Shown here: one piece after another, positions 41,606 through 49,425 of the stretch | Layout: the number at the start of each line of letters is the position of its first letter | How positions within the stretch are numbered: position 1 is the stretch's first letter | Notes under the pieces: model-generated | The model's input: only the letters and a program-made list of their open reading frames with translations | What the model was told of the DNA's origin: nothing | The model's database searches: none | Source: Bryobacterales bacterium | GTDB lineage: Bacteria > Acidobacteriota > Terriglobia > Bryobacterales > Bryobacteraceae | Assembly (NCBI GenBank): GCA_020852755.1 | Contig: JADZAF010000270.1 | Coordinates: 1 to 64,000 of the forward strand | Direction: 5' to 3' | DNA: 64,000 bases | Translations under genes and position numbers: made by a program

Positions 41606-42442
41606 ATGAATACGCGATTCCTCGGAAAGAAAGTGATTGTCACCGGATCGGGCACGGGTATCGGGCGCGAGATCGCCCTCGAATTCGGCCGCCAGGGCGC
41701 CGACGTGGCGCTGCACTACGCCCACAGCGGCGCGGGCGCGGACAGCGCCGCCGGGGAGATACGCGCCATGGGAAGAAGAGCCGAGGCCTTCGGCGCCGAC
41801 CTCGCCGGCCTGGAGAATGTATTCCAATTCGCCGGCCGCGCCCTGGATTTCCTGGGGGGCGTGGACTGCCTGATCAACAACTCCGGCATCACCATGAACA
41901 AGCCGCTGCTGAAGGTGACGCCCGAGCAGTATGACGTGATCTACAACGTCAATGTCCGGGCGCAGTTCTTCCTGATGCAGCGGGCGGCTGCCTACATGGT
42001 GGAACACGGCGGCGGGGCGATCGTGAATCTCACCTCGGTCCACGGCCTGGCGGGCGCCCCGGAGCATTCCGTGTACGCGGGCACCAAAGGCGCCATCATC
42101 GCGCAAACCCGCGTGCTGGGAATCGAACTGGCGCACAAGGGCGTGCGTGTCAATGCCATCGCGCCCGGCTGGGTGGTAGTGGAGAACCATAGCAGGGCGG
42201 TGCCGGGGAGCACCGTGGAATCGGCCATGGAAGGCGCCAGGGATGCCGTGCCGTTGGGCCGCCCGGGGTTCCCGGTGGAGATCGCCAAGCTCGCCACGTT
42301 CCTTTGCTCGGACGATGCCCAGTTCATTGTCGGCCAGACCATCGTGGCAGACGGCGGCACCACCGCGCTGATGTCCCTGATCCGCGACTTTCGGAGCGAA
42401 TCCAGCGCCCGCTTCGGGACCGGATATGTCCCGGGGGTGTGA
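41606..42442 (+). CDS. Short-chain dehydrogenase/reductase (sugar dehydrogenase-like)
   Basis: The protein has 278 residues. VTGSGTGIGREIALEFGRQG binds NAD(P). The active site is complete: NLTSVHGLAG (Ser) and SVYAGTKGAI (YxxxK). The ending GQTIVADGGTTAL fits the FabG/glucose-dehydrogenase group, with a ~25-residue C-terminal extension. It probably oxidises a sugar or sugar-acid hydroxyl in the cytoplasm. It heads a plus-strand operon with the mutarotase-like gene (12 bp away) and the UlaG-like gene, which suggests aldose to lactone oxidation, although this is inferred. Confidence 0.87.
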   Translation: MNTRFLGKKVIVTGSGTGIGREIALEFGRQGADVALHYAHSGAGADSAAGEIRAMGRRAEAFGADLAGLENVFQFAGRALDFLGGVDCLINNSGITMNKPLLKVTPEQYDVIYNVNVRAQFFLMQRAAAYMVEHGGGAIVNLTSVHGLAGAPEHSVYAGTKGAIIAQTRVLGIELAHKGVRVNAIAPGWVVVENHSRAVPGSTVESAMEGARDAVPLGRPGFPVEIAKLATFLCSDDAQFIVGQTIVADGGTTALMSLIRDFRSESSARFGTGYVPGV

Positions 42443-42454
42443 AAGGAGGCGGCC

Positions 42455-43525
42455 TTGAACTACAGGGACCTGACTGCGTCGCTGGAGGGGGCGGGCAAAC
42501 CCACCCGGGCGATCCTGGCCGCGGATGGAGGACGGATTCTCCTGCTGCCGCACGGCGGGCGCGTGATCGGCCTGTTTGCCGCGGGAGACGACGAGAACTT
42601 CTACTGGACCCACCCGGCGCTCGAATCGGCCGCCGCGGCGCGGAACTTCTATGCCGGCGGCGAATGGGAGAATTCGGGCGGAGACCGCACCTGGATCGCG
42701 CCCGAGCTGGATATCTTCTTTCCGCGTTACCCCGACCTGGATCCTTCCGGCTACTTCCAGCCGCGGCAACTCGACCCCGGCTGCTACCGGGTGGAGGAAT
42801 GTGACGGCGCACCGGAATTGGTGAGCCGGCTCTCCCTGGACCTGTACCGTTCGAAGGGCAGGGTGGATCTGGAGGTGCGGAAACGGGTCACGCCGGCGGC
42901 CAACCCGCTGCGGCATGAAACGGATCCGGCTGACGCCGGCCGGGTCCGGTATGCGGGCTACAGCCAGCGGACGTCGCTGGCGATCACGGGCGGCCAGGGG
43001 CGCGTGGGACTCTGGAGCCTGCTGCAGATGCCGCACGGCGGCAAGATGATCATCCCCACCTATTCCCGAAGCGAGCCGCGCCTGTACTTCGGCTCGATTC
43101 CCGCCGCGGACCTCGAGGTGTCGGGCCGGGCGGTGCGCTGGCGGATGCACGCGCGCGGCGCGCACAAGATCGGGGTCCGCGCCGTCGCGGCGGCCGGCCG
43201 GGCCGGCTACTGCTGTGGCTCGGGCGAACGGGCCAGCCTGGTCATCCGGAACTTCAAGGTGGACCCTTCCGGGGAGTACGCCGATGCGCCGGCGGAACAA
43301 CCGCATGAGCCGGGCGACGCCGTTCAGGCGTGCAGCGTGGACAATGCGATGGGGAGCTTCAGCGAGCTGGAATACCACGTCCCGGCGATCGGCGGCGGCA
43401 CGGGGCGCCTTCACTGCGAGGACGTGAGCGAGGTATGGGCGTTCCGCGGTCCCCGCGCCGCCCTGGATCGCATCCGGGAGAAGCTTCTGGGAGACTACGA
43501 CGAGACGTTGAGGCAACGACTATGA
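42455..43525 (+). CDS. Galactose-mutarotase-like beta-sandwich protein (DUF6786-like), function unknown
   Basis: The protein has 356 residues and a TTG start 6 nt after AAGGAGG. The sequence is rich in beta strands and reads like an aldose-epimerase-type sandwich: GRILLLPHGGRVIGLFAAGD, NFYWTHPALES, GGDRTWIAPELDIFFP and LLQMPHGGKMIIPTY. There is no leader, so it is probably cytosolic. Similar sequences are usually annotated DUF6786; that name is a tentative recall. Its place between a dehydrogenase and a lactonase suggests handling of sugar anomers. Its stop overlaps the next start (ATGA). Confidence 0.6.
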   Translation: MNYRDLTASLEGAGKPTRAILAADGGRILLLPHGGRVIGLFAAGDDENFYWTHPALESAAAARNFYAGGEWENSGGDRTWIAPELDIFFPRYPDLDPSGYFQPRQLDPGCYRVEECDGAPELVSRLSLDLYRSKGRVDLEVRKRVTPAANPLRHETDPADAGRVRYAGYSQRTSLAITGGQGRVGLWSLLQMPHGGKMIIPTYSRSEPRLYFGSIPAADLEVSGRAVRWRMHARGAHKIGVRAVAAAGRAGYCCGSGERASLVIRNFKVDPSGEYADAPAEQPHEPGDAVQACSVDNAMGSFSELEYHVPAIGGGTGRLHCEDVSEVWAFRGPRAALDRIREKLLGDYDETLRQRL

Positions 43526-44295
43526 CGGCCCTGGCATCCGACATCCGGCAAACCTCCGTGGAGCCCGGCACGCTGGCCATCTTCTGGCTCGGGCAGGCGG
43601 GTTTCGCGTTCAAGAACAGCGCGGGAAAAGTGGTCTATGTGGATCCGTACCTTTCCGACGCGGTGGAGCGGGTCTACGGCTTCAAGCGCATGATGGCCTG
43701 CCCGATCGCGGCAGACGAGGTGGAGGCCGACCTGGTGGTGTGTACCCACGAGCATCTCGACCATACGGACACCGACGCCATTCCGGTCATCGCGCGCCGC
43801 ACGGCGGCGCGCTTCGCCGGCCCGTCCGAATGCACTACGCTTTTCCGCCAGATGGGTCTGACCGCCGACCGCTGCCTCCTGCTGGAAGAAGGAAAGCGGG
43901 CGGAGGCGGCCGGCGTCGGCGTCACGGGAGTGTACGCCGACCACGGCACGCTGGCGCCCGGCGCGCTGGGGGTGGTTCTGGATTTCGGCGGCATCCGCGT
44001 CTACCACTCCGGCGACACCGCCTACCGTCCGGACCGGTTTCAGTACGCCGCCTCGCTCCGCCCGGACGTGTTGATTCCGTGCATCAACGGCGCCTACGGC
44101 AACATGGATGCCCGCGAGGCGGCTCTGATGGTGCGCGACATCAATCCCGGTCTCGCCATCGCTTCGCACTTCTGGATGTTCGTCGAACACGGCGGCGACC
44201 CGGCCCGGTTCCTGGAAAGCTGCGCCGCGGAGGCGCCCGGCGTCAAAGCGATCGTCATGAAGCCGGGAGAGCGCTGCCTCGTGACCGGACCGTAA
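43522..44295 (+). CDS. UlaG-like metallo-beta-lactamase-fold lactonase
   Basis: The protein has 257 residues and no leader. IFWLGQAGFAFKNSAGKVVYVDPYLSD is the start of the UlaG-type MBL fold, and the metal motif is CTHEHLDHTDTD (HxHxDH). YADHGTLAPGALGVVL, YHSGDTAYRPDRF (metal Asp) and ASHFWMFVEHGG (late His) complete the site. The best-known relative, UlaG, opens L-ascorbate-6-phosphate lactone; this one has its own substrate, probably a sugar lactone made by the SDR of the same operon. It is translationally coupled to the gene before it. Confidence 0.85.
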   Translation: MTALASDIRQTSVEPGTLAIFWLGQAGFAFKNSAGKVVYVDPYLSDAVERVYGFKRMMACPIAADEVEADLVVCTHEHLDHTDTDAIPVIARRTAARFAGPSECTTLFRQMGLTADRCLLLEEGKRAEAAGVGVTGVYADHGTLAPGALGVVLDFGGIRVYHSGDTAYRPDRFQYAASLRPDVLIPCINGAYGNMDAREAALMVRDINPGLAIASHFWMFVEHGGDPARFLESCAAEAPGVKAIVMKPGERCLVTGP

Positions 44296-44346
44296 GGGCC
44301 GAAGCCGGCCGGCGGCCGGTACGGAACCCGCTCCCAGCCCGGCGCT

Positions 44347-45348
44347 CTAGGAGGCCGCCGCGCGCGCGGCTGCCACGCCGTTGACCACGTTGACCGGGGC
44401 TCCACCCTCGAGAACCCGCCGCACGATCGAGGCGGCGCCCGATCGCATGTCGACGACCGATTCCACCGAATAGAAGGCGGCGTGCGGCGTGAGGAGGCAG
44501 TTGGAGTGAGCCAGGAGTTCGGGCGCAAATGCGGGTTCGTTTTCCACCACGTCCAGGGCCGCGCCGCCCAGCGCGCCGCGCCCGAGCGCGGCCGCCAGCG
44601 CCCGTTCCTGCACCAGCGGGCCGCGCGCGGTATTCACCAGAAGCGCGCCCGGTTTCATGCGAGCCAGCTCCGGCTCTCCGATCATGCCGCGCGTTTCCGC
44701 AGTGAGCGGTGCATGCAGCGTCACCACGTCCGCGGCGGCCAGCAGTTCGGCCAGCGAGCCGGCCCGCTCCACGCCCAAGGCCTTTTCGTACCCGCTGGCC
44801 AGGTACGGGTCGTAGAAAACCACGCGGAAGCCGAAGGCCTTGGCCCGCAGCGCGGCGGCGCTGCCGATTCTCCCGCATCCCACCACGCCGAAGCACTGCC
44901 CGCGAATGCGATGCGTGGGAAGGGCCGCCTGCCAGGACCACTGGCCCGACGCCGCGCTGCCGGCGCAGGCCTTCAGGCGCCGCTCCAGCGCCAGGGTGAG
45001 CATCAGGGCGTGGTCGGCTACTTCCTCGGTGCCGTAGTCCGGCACGTTGCAGACCGGGATGCCCAGCGAGGCGGCAGCCTCCGTGTCCACGTTGTCGTAG
45101 CCCACACCGGCCCGCACGACCACGCGCAGGCGGCCCGAATCCTCCCTCAGCGCGCGGGAGATCTTCGGAAGCGGCGAGAAAACGATGAAGGCCGCGGCGC
45201 TGCGCAGCAGTTCCCGGTCCTGCCGAGGATCGTCCACCAGGGCAGGCCGGATGTCTGCGGCTTCACCCAGAACGCCGCGCTCCAGTTCGAGGCTCCCGAT
45301 AGGGGGCGACAGGGCGCTGTCGATCAGGCAGACCAGCGGTTTAGACAT
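44347..45348 (-). CDS. D-isomer-specific 2-hydroxyacid dehydrogenase
   Basis: The protein has 333 residues. The Rossmann motif is VVGCGRIGSAAALRAKAFGF. The catalytic Arg is in VVVRAGVGYDNVD, and further on are NTARGPLV, Glu in DVVENEPAF and His in LTPHAAFYS. This matches the phosphoglycerate-dehydrogenase/C-terminal-binding-protein group. It has no leader, so it is cytosolic. It may reduce the 2-keto product of the upstream aldolase-like step or handle glyoxylate. It is the last gene of the four-gene operon, 39 bp after the DHDPS-like gene. Confidence 0.9.
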   Translation of the reverse strand: MSKPLVCLIDSALSPPIGSLELERGVLGEAADIRPALVDDPRQDRELLRSAAAFIVFSPLPKISRALREDSGRLRVVVRAGVGYDNVDTEAAASLGIPVCNVPDYGTEEVADHALMLTLALERRLKACAGSAASGQWSWQAALPTHRIRGQCFGVVGCGRIGSAAALRAKAFGFRVVFYDPYLASGYEKALGVERAGSLAELLAAADVVTLHAPLTAETRGMIGEPELARMKPGALLVNTARGPLVQERALAAALGRGALGGAALDVVENEPAFAPELLAHSNCLLTPHAAFYSVESVVDMRSGAASIVRRVLEGGAPVNVVNGVAAARAAAS

Positions 45349-45387
45349 GTCGGCATGGTTCCTTTCATTGGCCGGCGGCGCCGCCGG

Positions 45388-46389
45388 TCATTTCTTCCAG
45401 GTCATCAGGGGCGCAAGGTCCTTGAGGATCTCGTCGAGGTAGCGGGAAGCTGTCTCATCCATGGGCATGGGCCCGTTGCGTTTCAGCGGACAGTCGATAA
45501 CACCCCGGCGATAGAGCACTTCCTTGTAACAGCCGCTCAGCGGGGATTCGAAAAAGAACAGGGGCGCCATCTCCTTATAGATGTGCATGGCGCGCGCCCT
45601 GTCACCTTTCTCGAGCGCGTTCCAGAGGGCCACCACCACGTCGGTGACATGGCAGCCGGGCATCTGGCCGGCGCAGCCGCGGCGATGCTCTTCGATCAGG
45701 TAGCGCCCGCCGGCGCCGCCGAACACGCCTTTGCAGAGCCCGGCCCCTCGCTTGAGGATGGCGGTCGTCCGGAAAGTGCTGGGCGAGGTCTCCTCCTTGA
45801 TGTACCTGACGTATTCAATCTCACGGCACATCCGCAGCATGAATTCCACGGACAGGGGGGTGCCGACCGGAGGGTCGTGATCCTGCAGGAACACCGGCAA
45901 GCGGCCGGCTTCGGCGATTCGCCGGTAGAAATTGAAGATCACTTCCTCGCTCTGCACGCCGCGGGGAGGCATGGCGATCACGGCGTCGGCGCCGATTTCG
46001 CGGGCGTGCGCGGCAAACCGCCCGGCATGCTCCTGGGTGGACGCGTTCACGCCGATCACCACCGGCACGCGGCCGGCATTCCGTTCCACCAAAACCTGGT
46101 CCAGCCGGAGGCGCTCGTCGTCGCTCAAGGCCGACCACTCGCTGGCGTTCACGGGAAACACCAGGCCGTGCGCCCCGCAGGCGACACAGAAGTCGACCAC
46201 CCGGCGGAAGCCGGGGATGTCAAGATCGCCGTTCGGCCGGAAAGGCGTCGAGGGAATGGTGTATACGCCGCGGAAGGGTTCTTTCGCGGAGGCGGCGGGC
46301 AGGCTTGCGGAGAGCACGGCCGCGCCCGCGGCCGTTTTGAGGAAATCGCGCCGGCGCGGCCGCGCCATCTCGCTCGCGTTGGGGTTCAT
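45388..46389 (-). CDS. Tat-exported DHDPS/NAL-family lyase-like protein
   Basis: The protein has 333 residues. The leader PRRRDFLKTAAGAAVL is twin-arginine. The barrel of the dihydrodipicolinate-synthase/N-acetylneuraminate-lyase family follows: GVYTIPSTPFRPNGDLD, FPVNASEWSALSDDER, VPVVIGVNA and the Schiff-base Lys in RYIKEETSPST. The Tyr of the usual YNxP motif is absent (LQDHDPPVG), and GTTGE is replaced by NASEW. It may form or cleave a bond next to a keto acid (such as 2-keto-3-deoxy sugar acids) by a modified mechanism. The start is ATG 46389; ATG 46368 is the alternative. The upstream dehydratase gene is 19 bp away. Confidence 0.82.
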   Translation of the reverse strand: MNPNASEMARPRRRDFLKTAAGAAVLSASLPAASAKEPFRGVYTIPSTPFRPNGDLDIPGFRRVVDFCVACGAHGLVFPVNASEWSALSDDERLRLDQVLVERNAGRVPVVIGVNASTQEHAGRFAAHAREIGADAVIAMPPRGVQSEEVIFNFYRRIAEAGRLPVFLQDHDPPVGTPLSVEFMLRMCREIEYVRYIKEETSPSTFRTTAILKRGAGLCKGVFGGAGGRYLIEEHRRGCAGQMPGCHVTDVVVALWNALEKGDRARAMHIYKEMAPLFFFESPLSGCYKEVLYRRGVIDCPLKRNGPMPMDETASRYLDEILKDLAPLMTWKK

Positions 46390-46408
46390 CGTGGGATGCC
46401 TCTCGCTC

Positions 46409-47680
46409 TTACTTTCGCACGCCGCCGGTGCGCTTCTCCCAGCCGTCCTCGAAGAGGCGCAGGAAGTTGTTGGAACCGTAGGGGTGCTTCGCCATCTCTT
46501 TCTCGTCAAACTCGACGCCCAGGCCGGGGGCATCGGGCGGCTCCAGGTACCCGTTCCTGACCCGGGGCACGCCGCGCATCAGGTCGCGCGCCCAGGGCTC
46601 CAGAAAGTCGTCGAAGCACTCCTGGATCAGGAAATTGGGAATGGTGGCGTTGATGTGCGCGTTGATGGCGGTGTTGTACGGGCTCTGCGCCTGGTGAAGT
46701 GCGACGAACGCCTCGGCGGCTTCGGCCACGGCGGCCGCCTTGCGGGCTCCGCCGATGCCTCCGACTTTCAACGTCTCCGGCTGCACGATGTCCACCGCGC
46801 GGCCGGCCAGCAGCTCCTCGAATTCACGCAGGCGGCTGAAACGCTCCCCGGTGGCCACCGGAACCTTGATGGCGCGGGCCACCTCCAGCGTGGCCGCGAT
46901 GTCGTTGGACATGACCGGGGTCTCGAACCACATGGGGCGATACTCTTCCAGTTGCCGCCCCACGCGGATGGCTGTCGAGACGCTGAAGCGGTCGTGCCCT
47001 TCGACCAGAATGTCCATGTCGTCTCCGACGGCCCTGCGGACCGCCGCGACGATGGCCAGCGATTTCTTCTCTTCGCCGGAATCGAAGAACCGGTAAGCGC
47101 TCCCGAAGGGGTCGAACTTCAGGGCGGTGTAGCCCATCGACTTGACCTCCGAGGCCCGTTCGGCGAAAGCGCCCGGCTCTCTGGGCCCTTTGTACCAGCC
47201 GTTGGCGTAGACCCGCAGGGAGGGCGACAGCTTGCCGCCCAGCAGCTTCCACACGGGCGCGTTCAAGCTCTTGCCGAGGATGTCCCAGCAGGCGATGGCG
47301 ATGCCGCTCATGGCCACATTCGTGCCGAGGAACAGGCCCTTGTACATCCTCTGCCACAGGCGCTCCGGGTACAGCGGGTTCTCGCCGATCACGAACCGGC
47401 TGAGTTCGTGCACCTGCGCCTCGGGGGCCTTGGTTTCGAGGCCGCTGGTTGCCTCCCCCCAGCCGAAAAGGCCGGAGTCGGTTTCCACCTTGATGAAGAG
47501 CCAGTTCTTCCACGGGTTGCCCACCACGAAGGTCTTCATGCCCGTGATCTTCATGTTGGGCTGAGCCGCGGAGAGAGCCTGGCGCGAGGCCAGCAAGCCG
47601 GAGACCCCCGCCATGGCGCGCATCATCTCCCGCCGTGTGACGCGGGTCCCTTCAGAACGGCGGGAGAGACTGGAAATCAC
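46409..47680 (-). CDS. Tat-exported enolase-superfamily sugar-acid dehydratase-like protein
   Basis: The protein has 423 residues. The GTG at 47680 was chosen because AAGGAG lies 8 nt upstream; an ATG at 47722 lacks this and gives an unlikely N-terminus. The leader VTRREMMRAMAGVSGLL is twin-arginine. The fold shows VETDSGLFGWGEATSG, a strand-2 KFDPFG, DILVEGHDRFS (metal Glu), WFETPV, VATGERF, IVQPETLKVGG and FVALHQAQSPYN (His). That pattern fits D-galactonate/gluconate-type dehydratases. It should make 2-keto-3-deoxy acids, which the DHDPS-like protein could then use. It is the second gene of the operon. Confidence 0.88.
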   Translation of the reverse strand: MISSLSRRSEGTRVTRREMMRAMAGVSGLLASRQALSAAQPNMKITGMKTFVVGNPWKNWLFIKVETDSGLFGWGEATSGLETKAPEAQVHELSRFVIGENPLYPERLWQRMYKGLFLGTNVAMSGIAIACWDILGKSLNAPVWKLLGGKLSPSLRVYANGWYKGPREPGAFAERASEVKSMGYTALKFDPFGSAYRFFDSGEEKKSLAIVAAVRRAVGDDMDILVEGHDRFSVSTAIRVGRQLEEYRPMWFETPVMSNDIAATLEVARAIKVPVATGERFSRLREFEELLAGRAVDIVQPETLKVGGIGGARKAAAVAEAAEAFVALHQAQSPYNTAINAHINATIPNFLIQECFDDFLEPWARDLMRGVPRVRNGYLEPPDAPGLGVEFDEKEMAKHPYGSNNFLRLFEDGWEKRTGGVRK

Positions 47681-47718
47681 AACCCAAATCTCCTTTTCAA
47701 GTTCTTCAAACGAACCAA

Positions 47719-49314
47719 TCATACACCGGAGCGCCGGCCTCCCGAGACGGCGTAGCGGTGGCGCTCGGCGGTCCAGCGGGCCTTGCCGTATTCGCCCAGG
47801 TCCACGGTCCCGCTCATGCGATCGTTCTCGACCCGGCCGCGGAAAACGTAGCTGAGCCGCGTCCCTTCATGACGGTGGGAACTGCTGAAGTGAACTTCGC
47901 TCCCCGCGACGCCGCCGCGGAGATCTCCGGAGAGGACGCCGCCCCGGTGCGTGCCGCTCAGGCTTCCGCCGTCCTGTTCCAGGAACAGAGAATGGCCGGC
48001 CGAACCGAGCACGAACTCCAGCCGGACGTCCCACTGCCCCGCGATCGATGCGGGCTGCCCTGGCTCAGGCGCCGGCTTTGGGATCCGCGGCGGCCGGGAG
48101 AGGACCGCGCGCAGCCGTTCGGCCACCACTTTCTCGTCTCCGGTGACCATCATCTGAGGGAAGATGACGACCGAACTCTCGCCCGGCGGGCGGCGCTCCG
48201 GCCAGAAGACGATGCGGGGATCCGTCTCGAAGAGCAGCTTTCTGACCTCTTCGCCCGTGATTCCCACCCGCGCCGCGTCCCAGGCGATCAGCAGCCTGGG
48301 CGTGCGGTTGGACAGCCCCGGCGGCTGCAGTACCTCGGTCCGGACGGTGGGCGCCTGGCTGACCTCCCTGGCGATATAGGCCAGCCACGCCTCGAACCTC
48401 TTCCACTCGGCGTCGTGGTCGCGTTTCACCCACTCCTCCACCGCCGCCAGCATCCCCATGATCTCCTCCTTGCCGACCTTCATGGAGCGGCCGAAGGCGT
48501 GGTGGGGCGCGCTGTTCAGCCAGGCGGCCTGAAGCAGATCCTTCCGCCCCAACAGCAGCCCGGCGCACTGCGGGCCGCGGATGCACTTGCCTCCGCTGTA
48601 GGCCACCATTGCGGCGCCCCGGCGCAGGTGAATGTTGGGAACGGTGAGATGCTCGGCGGCGGCATCCACGATGAGCGGAACGCCCATTGGCCCGGCCAGC
48701 CGGGAGACCGCTTCGGTTCCCAGGGGCCCCTCGTCGCCGGGTCCGGCCAGGATCATGATCATGGCCGTTCGCGGGTTCAACGCGGCCGTCAGCTCTCCGG
48801 GCGTATCTACTTCCACGATCCTCACACCCAGCATGCGGATGGCGTGGTCGTACACGTTGCGCGAATAGCGGGGGATGACGACCTCGTTCTTCAGCCCCGC
48901 CAGGTCGGGGAGCCGCTGCATCTTCTCGGGGTCCGCCCCGGCGATGCAGGCTGCCGTCGCGTGCGTCAGGGCTGCCGCGCAGCCGGCGGTCACGATGCCC
49001 CATTCGGCGCCGGTCAGTTCCGCCAGCCGCTTTCCCACGGCGTCCATCAATTCGTCCATGTGGACGTAATGGCGCGAGGCTGCGTCCATCGCTCTCTTTA
49101 CCCGCGGCAGGGTCTGGGAACCGCTGACGATCGTGTAGGCCCCGGTGCAGTTGATCAGGGGACGGACGCCGATGGAACGGTAGATGCCGGGACCGGCGGC
49201 TGCCGGCGCCGCCGCCGCCCGCCTGCCCGGAAGCAGGTTGAGCGAGGCGAGCCATCCGCCGGCGCGGAACAGGTCCCGGCGGGTGAAAGCGGTGAACCTC
49301 TGTCGCCAGGTCAA
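47719..49314 (-). CDS. Tat-exported SelA-like PLP enzyme with C-terminal beta domain
   Basis: The protein has 531 residues from TTG 49314, which has GGAGGA 7 nt before it; a GTG at 49329 is possible. The leader FTRRDLFRAGGWLAS is twin-arginine. Residues ~45-420 are a SelA/D-glucosaminate-6-phosphate-ammonia-lyase-type fold: NCTGAYTIVSGSQTLP, WGIVTAGCAAALTHATAA, LIVDAAAEHLT and the PLP lysine in VAYSGGKCIRGPQ. Residues ~435-531 form an extra strand-rich domain (FLEQDGGSLSGTHRGGVLSG). Relatives remove ammonia from amino-sugar acids. It is the first gene of the operon with dehydratase, lyase and dehydrogenase genes. Confidence 0.86.
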   Translation of the reverse strand: MTWRQRFTAFTRRDLFRAGGWLASLNLLPGRRAAAAPAAAGPGIYRSIGVRPLINCTGAYTIVSGSQTLPRVKRAMDAASRHYVHMDELMDAVGKRLAELTGAEWGIVTAGCAAALTHATAACIAGADPEKMQRLPDLAGLKNEVVIPRYSRNVYDHAIRMLGVRIVEVDTPGELTAALNPRTAMIMILAGPGDEGPLGTEAVSRLAGPMGVPLIVDAAAEHLTVPNIHLRRGAAMVAYSGGKCIRGPQCAGLLLGRKDLLQAAWLNSAPHHAFGRSMKVGKEEIMGMLAAVEEWVKRDHDAEWKRFEAWLAYIAREVSQAPTVRTEVLQPPGLSNRTPRLLIAWDAARVGITGEEVRKLLFETDPRIVFWPERRPPGESSVVIFPQMMVTGDEKVVAERLRAVLSRPPRIPKPAPEPGQPASIAGQWDVRLEFVLGSAGHSLFLEQDGGSLSGTHRGGVLSGDLRGGVAGSEVHFSSSHRHEGTRLSYVFRGRVENDRMSGTVDLGEYGKARWTAERHRYAVSGGRRSGV

Positions 49315-49361
49315 GGCAGTTTCCTCCACGATCGGAATCCGTAACCCGGTCCGAGTTGTTG

Positions 49362-49367
49362 ATTGTA
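49362..49367 (-). promoter_or_regulatory. -10 box of the SelA-like/dehydratase/lyase operon
   Basis: TACAAT on the minus strand, 47 nt before the TTG at 49314. It lies in a divergent region with the TATAAT of the gene at 49426. Confidence 0.4.
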
Positions 49368-49412
49368 CATCCGGGACGGCAGCCTCGCGCCGGTTCCGCT
49401 TTCATCGGGGAG

Positions 49413-49418
49413 TATAAT
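49413..49418 (+). promoter_or_regulatory. Consensus -10 box for leaderless transcript of the 49426 gene
   Basis: A perfect TATAAT ends 7 nt before the ATG at 49426, so transcription should begin at the start codon. No SD precedes it and no good -35 is present. Confidence 0.5.
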
Positions 49419-49425
49419 CGCGGCG

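Noticed and set aside
44296-44346. GC-rich inverted repeat between the UlaG-like and dehydrogenase genes as a terminator
   Set aside because: Only overlapping CCGG/GGCC palindromes are present. They are common in this composition and no defined stem with a T tract is seen.
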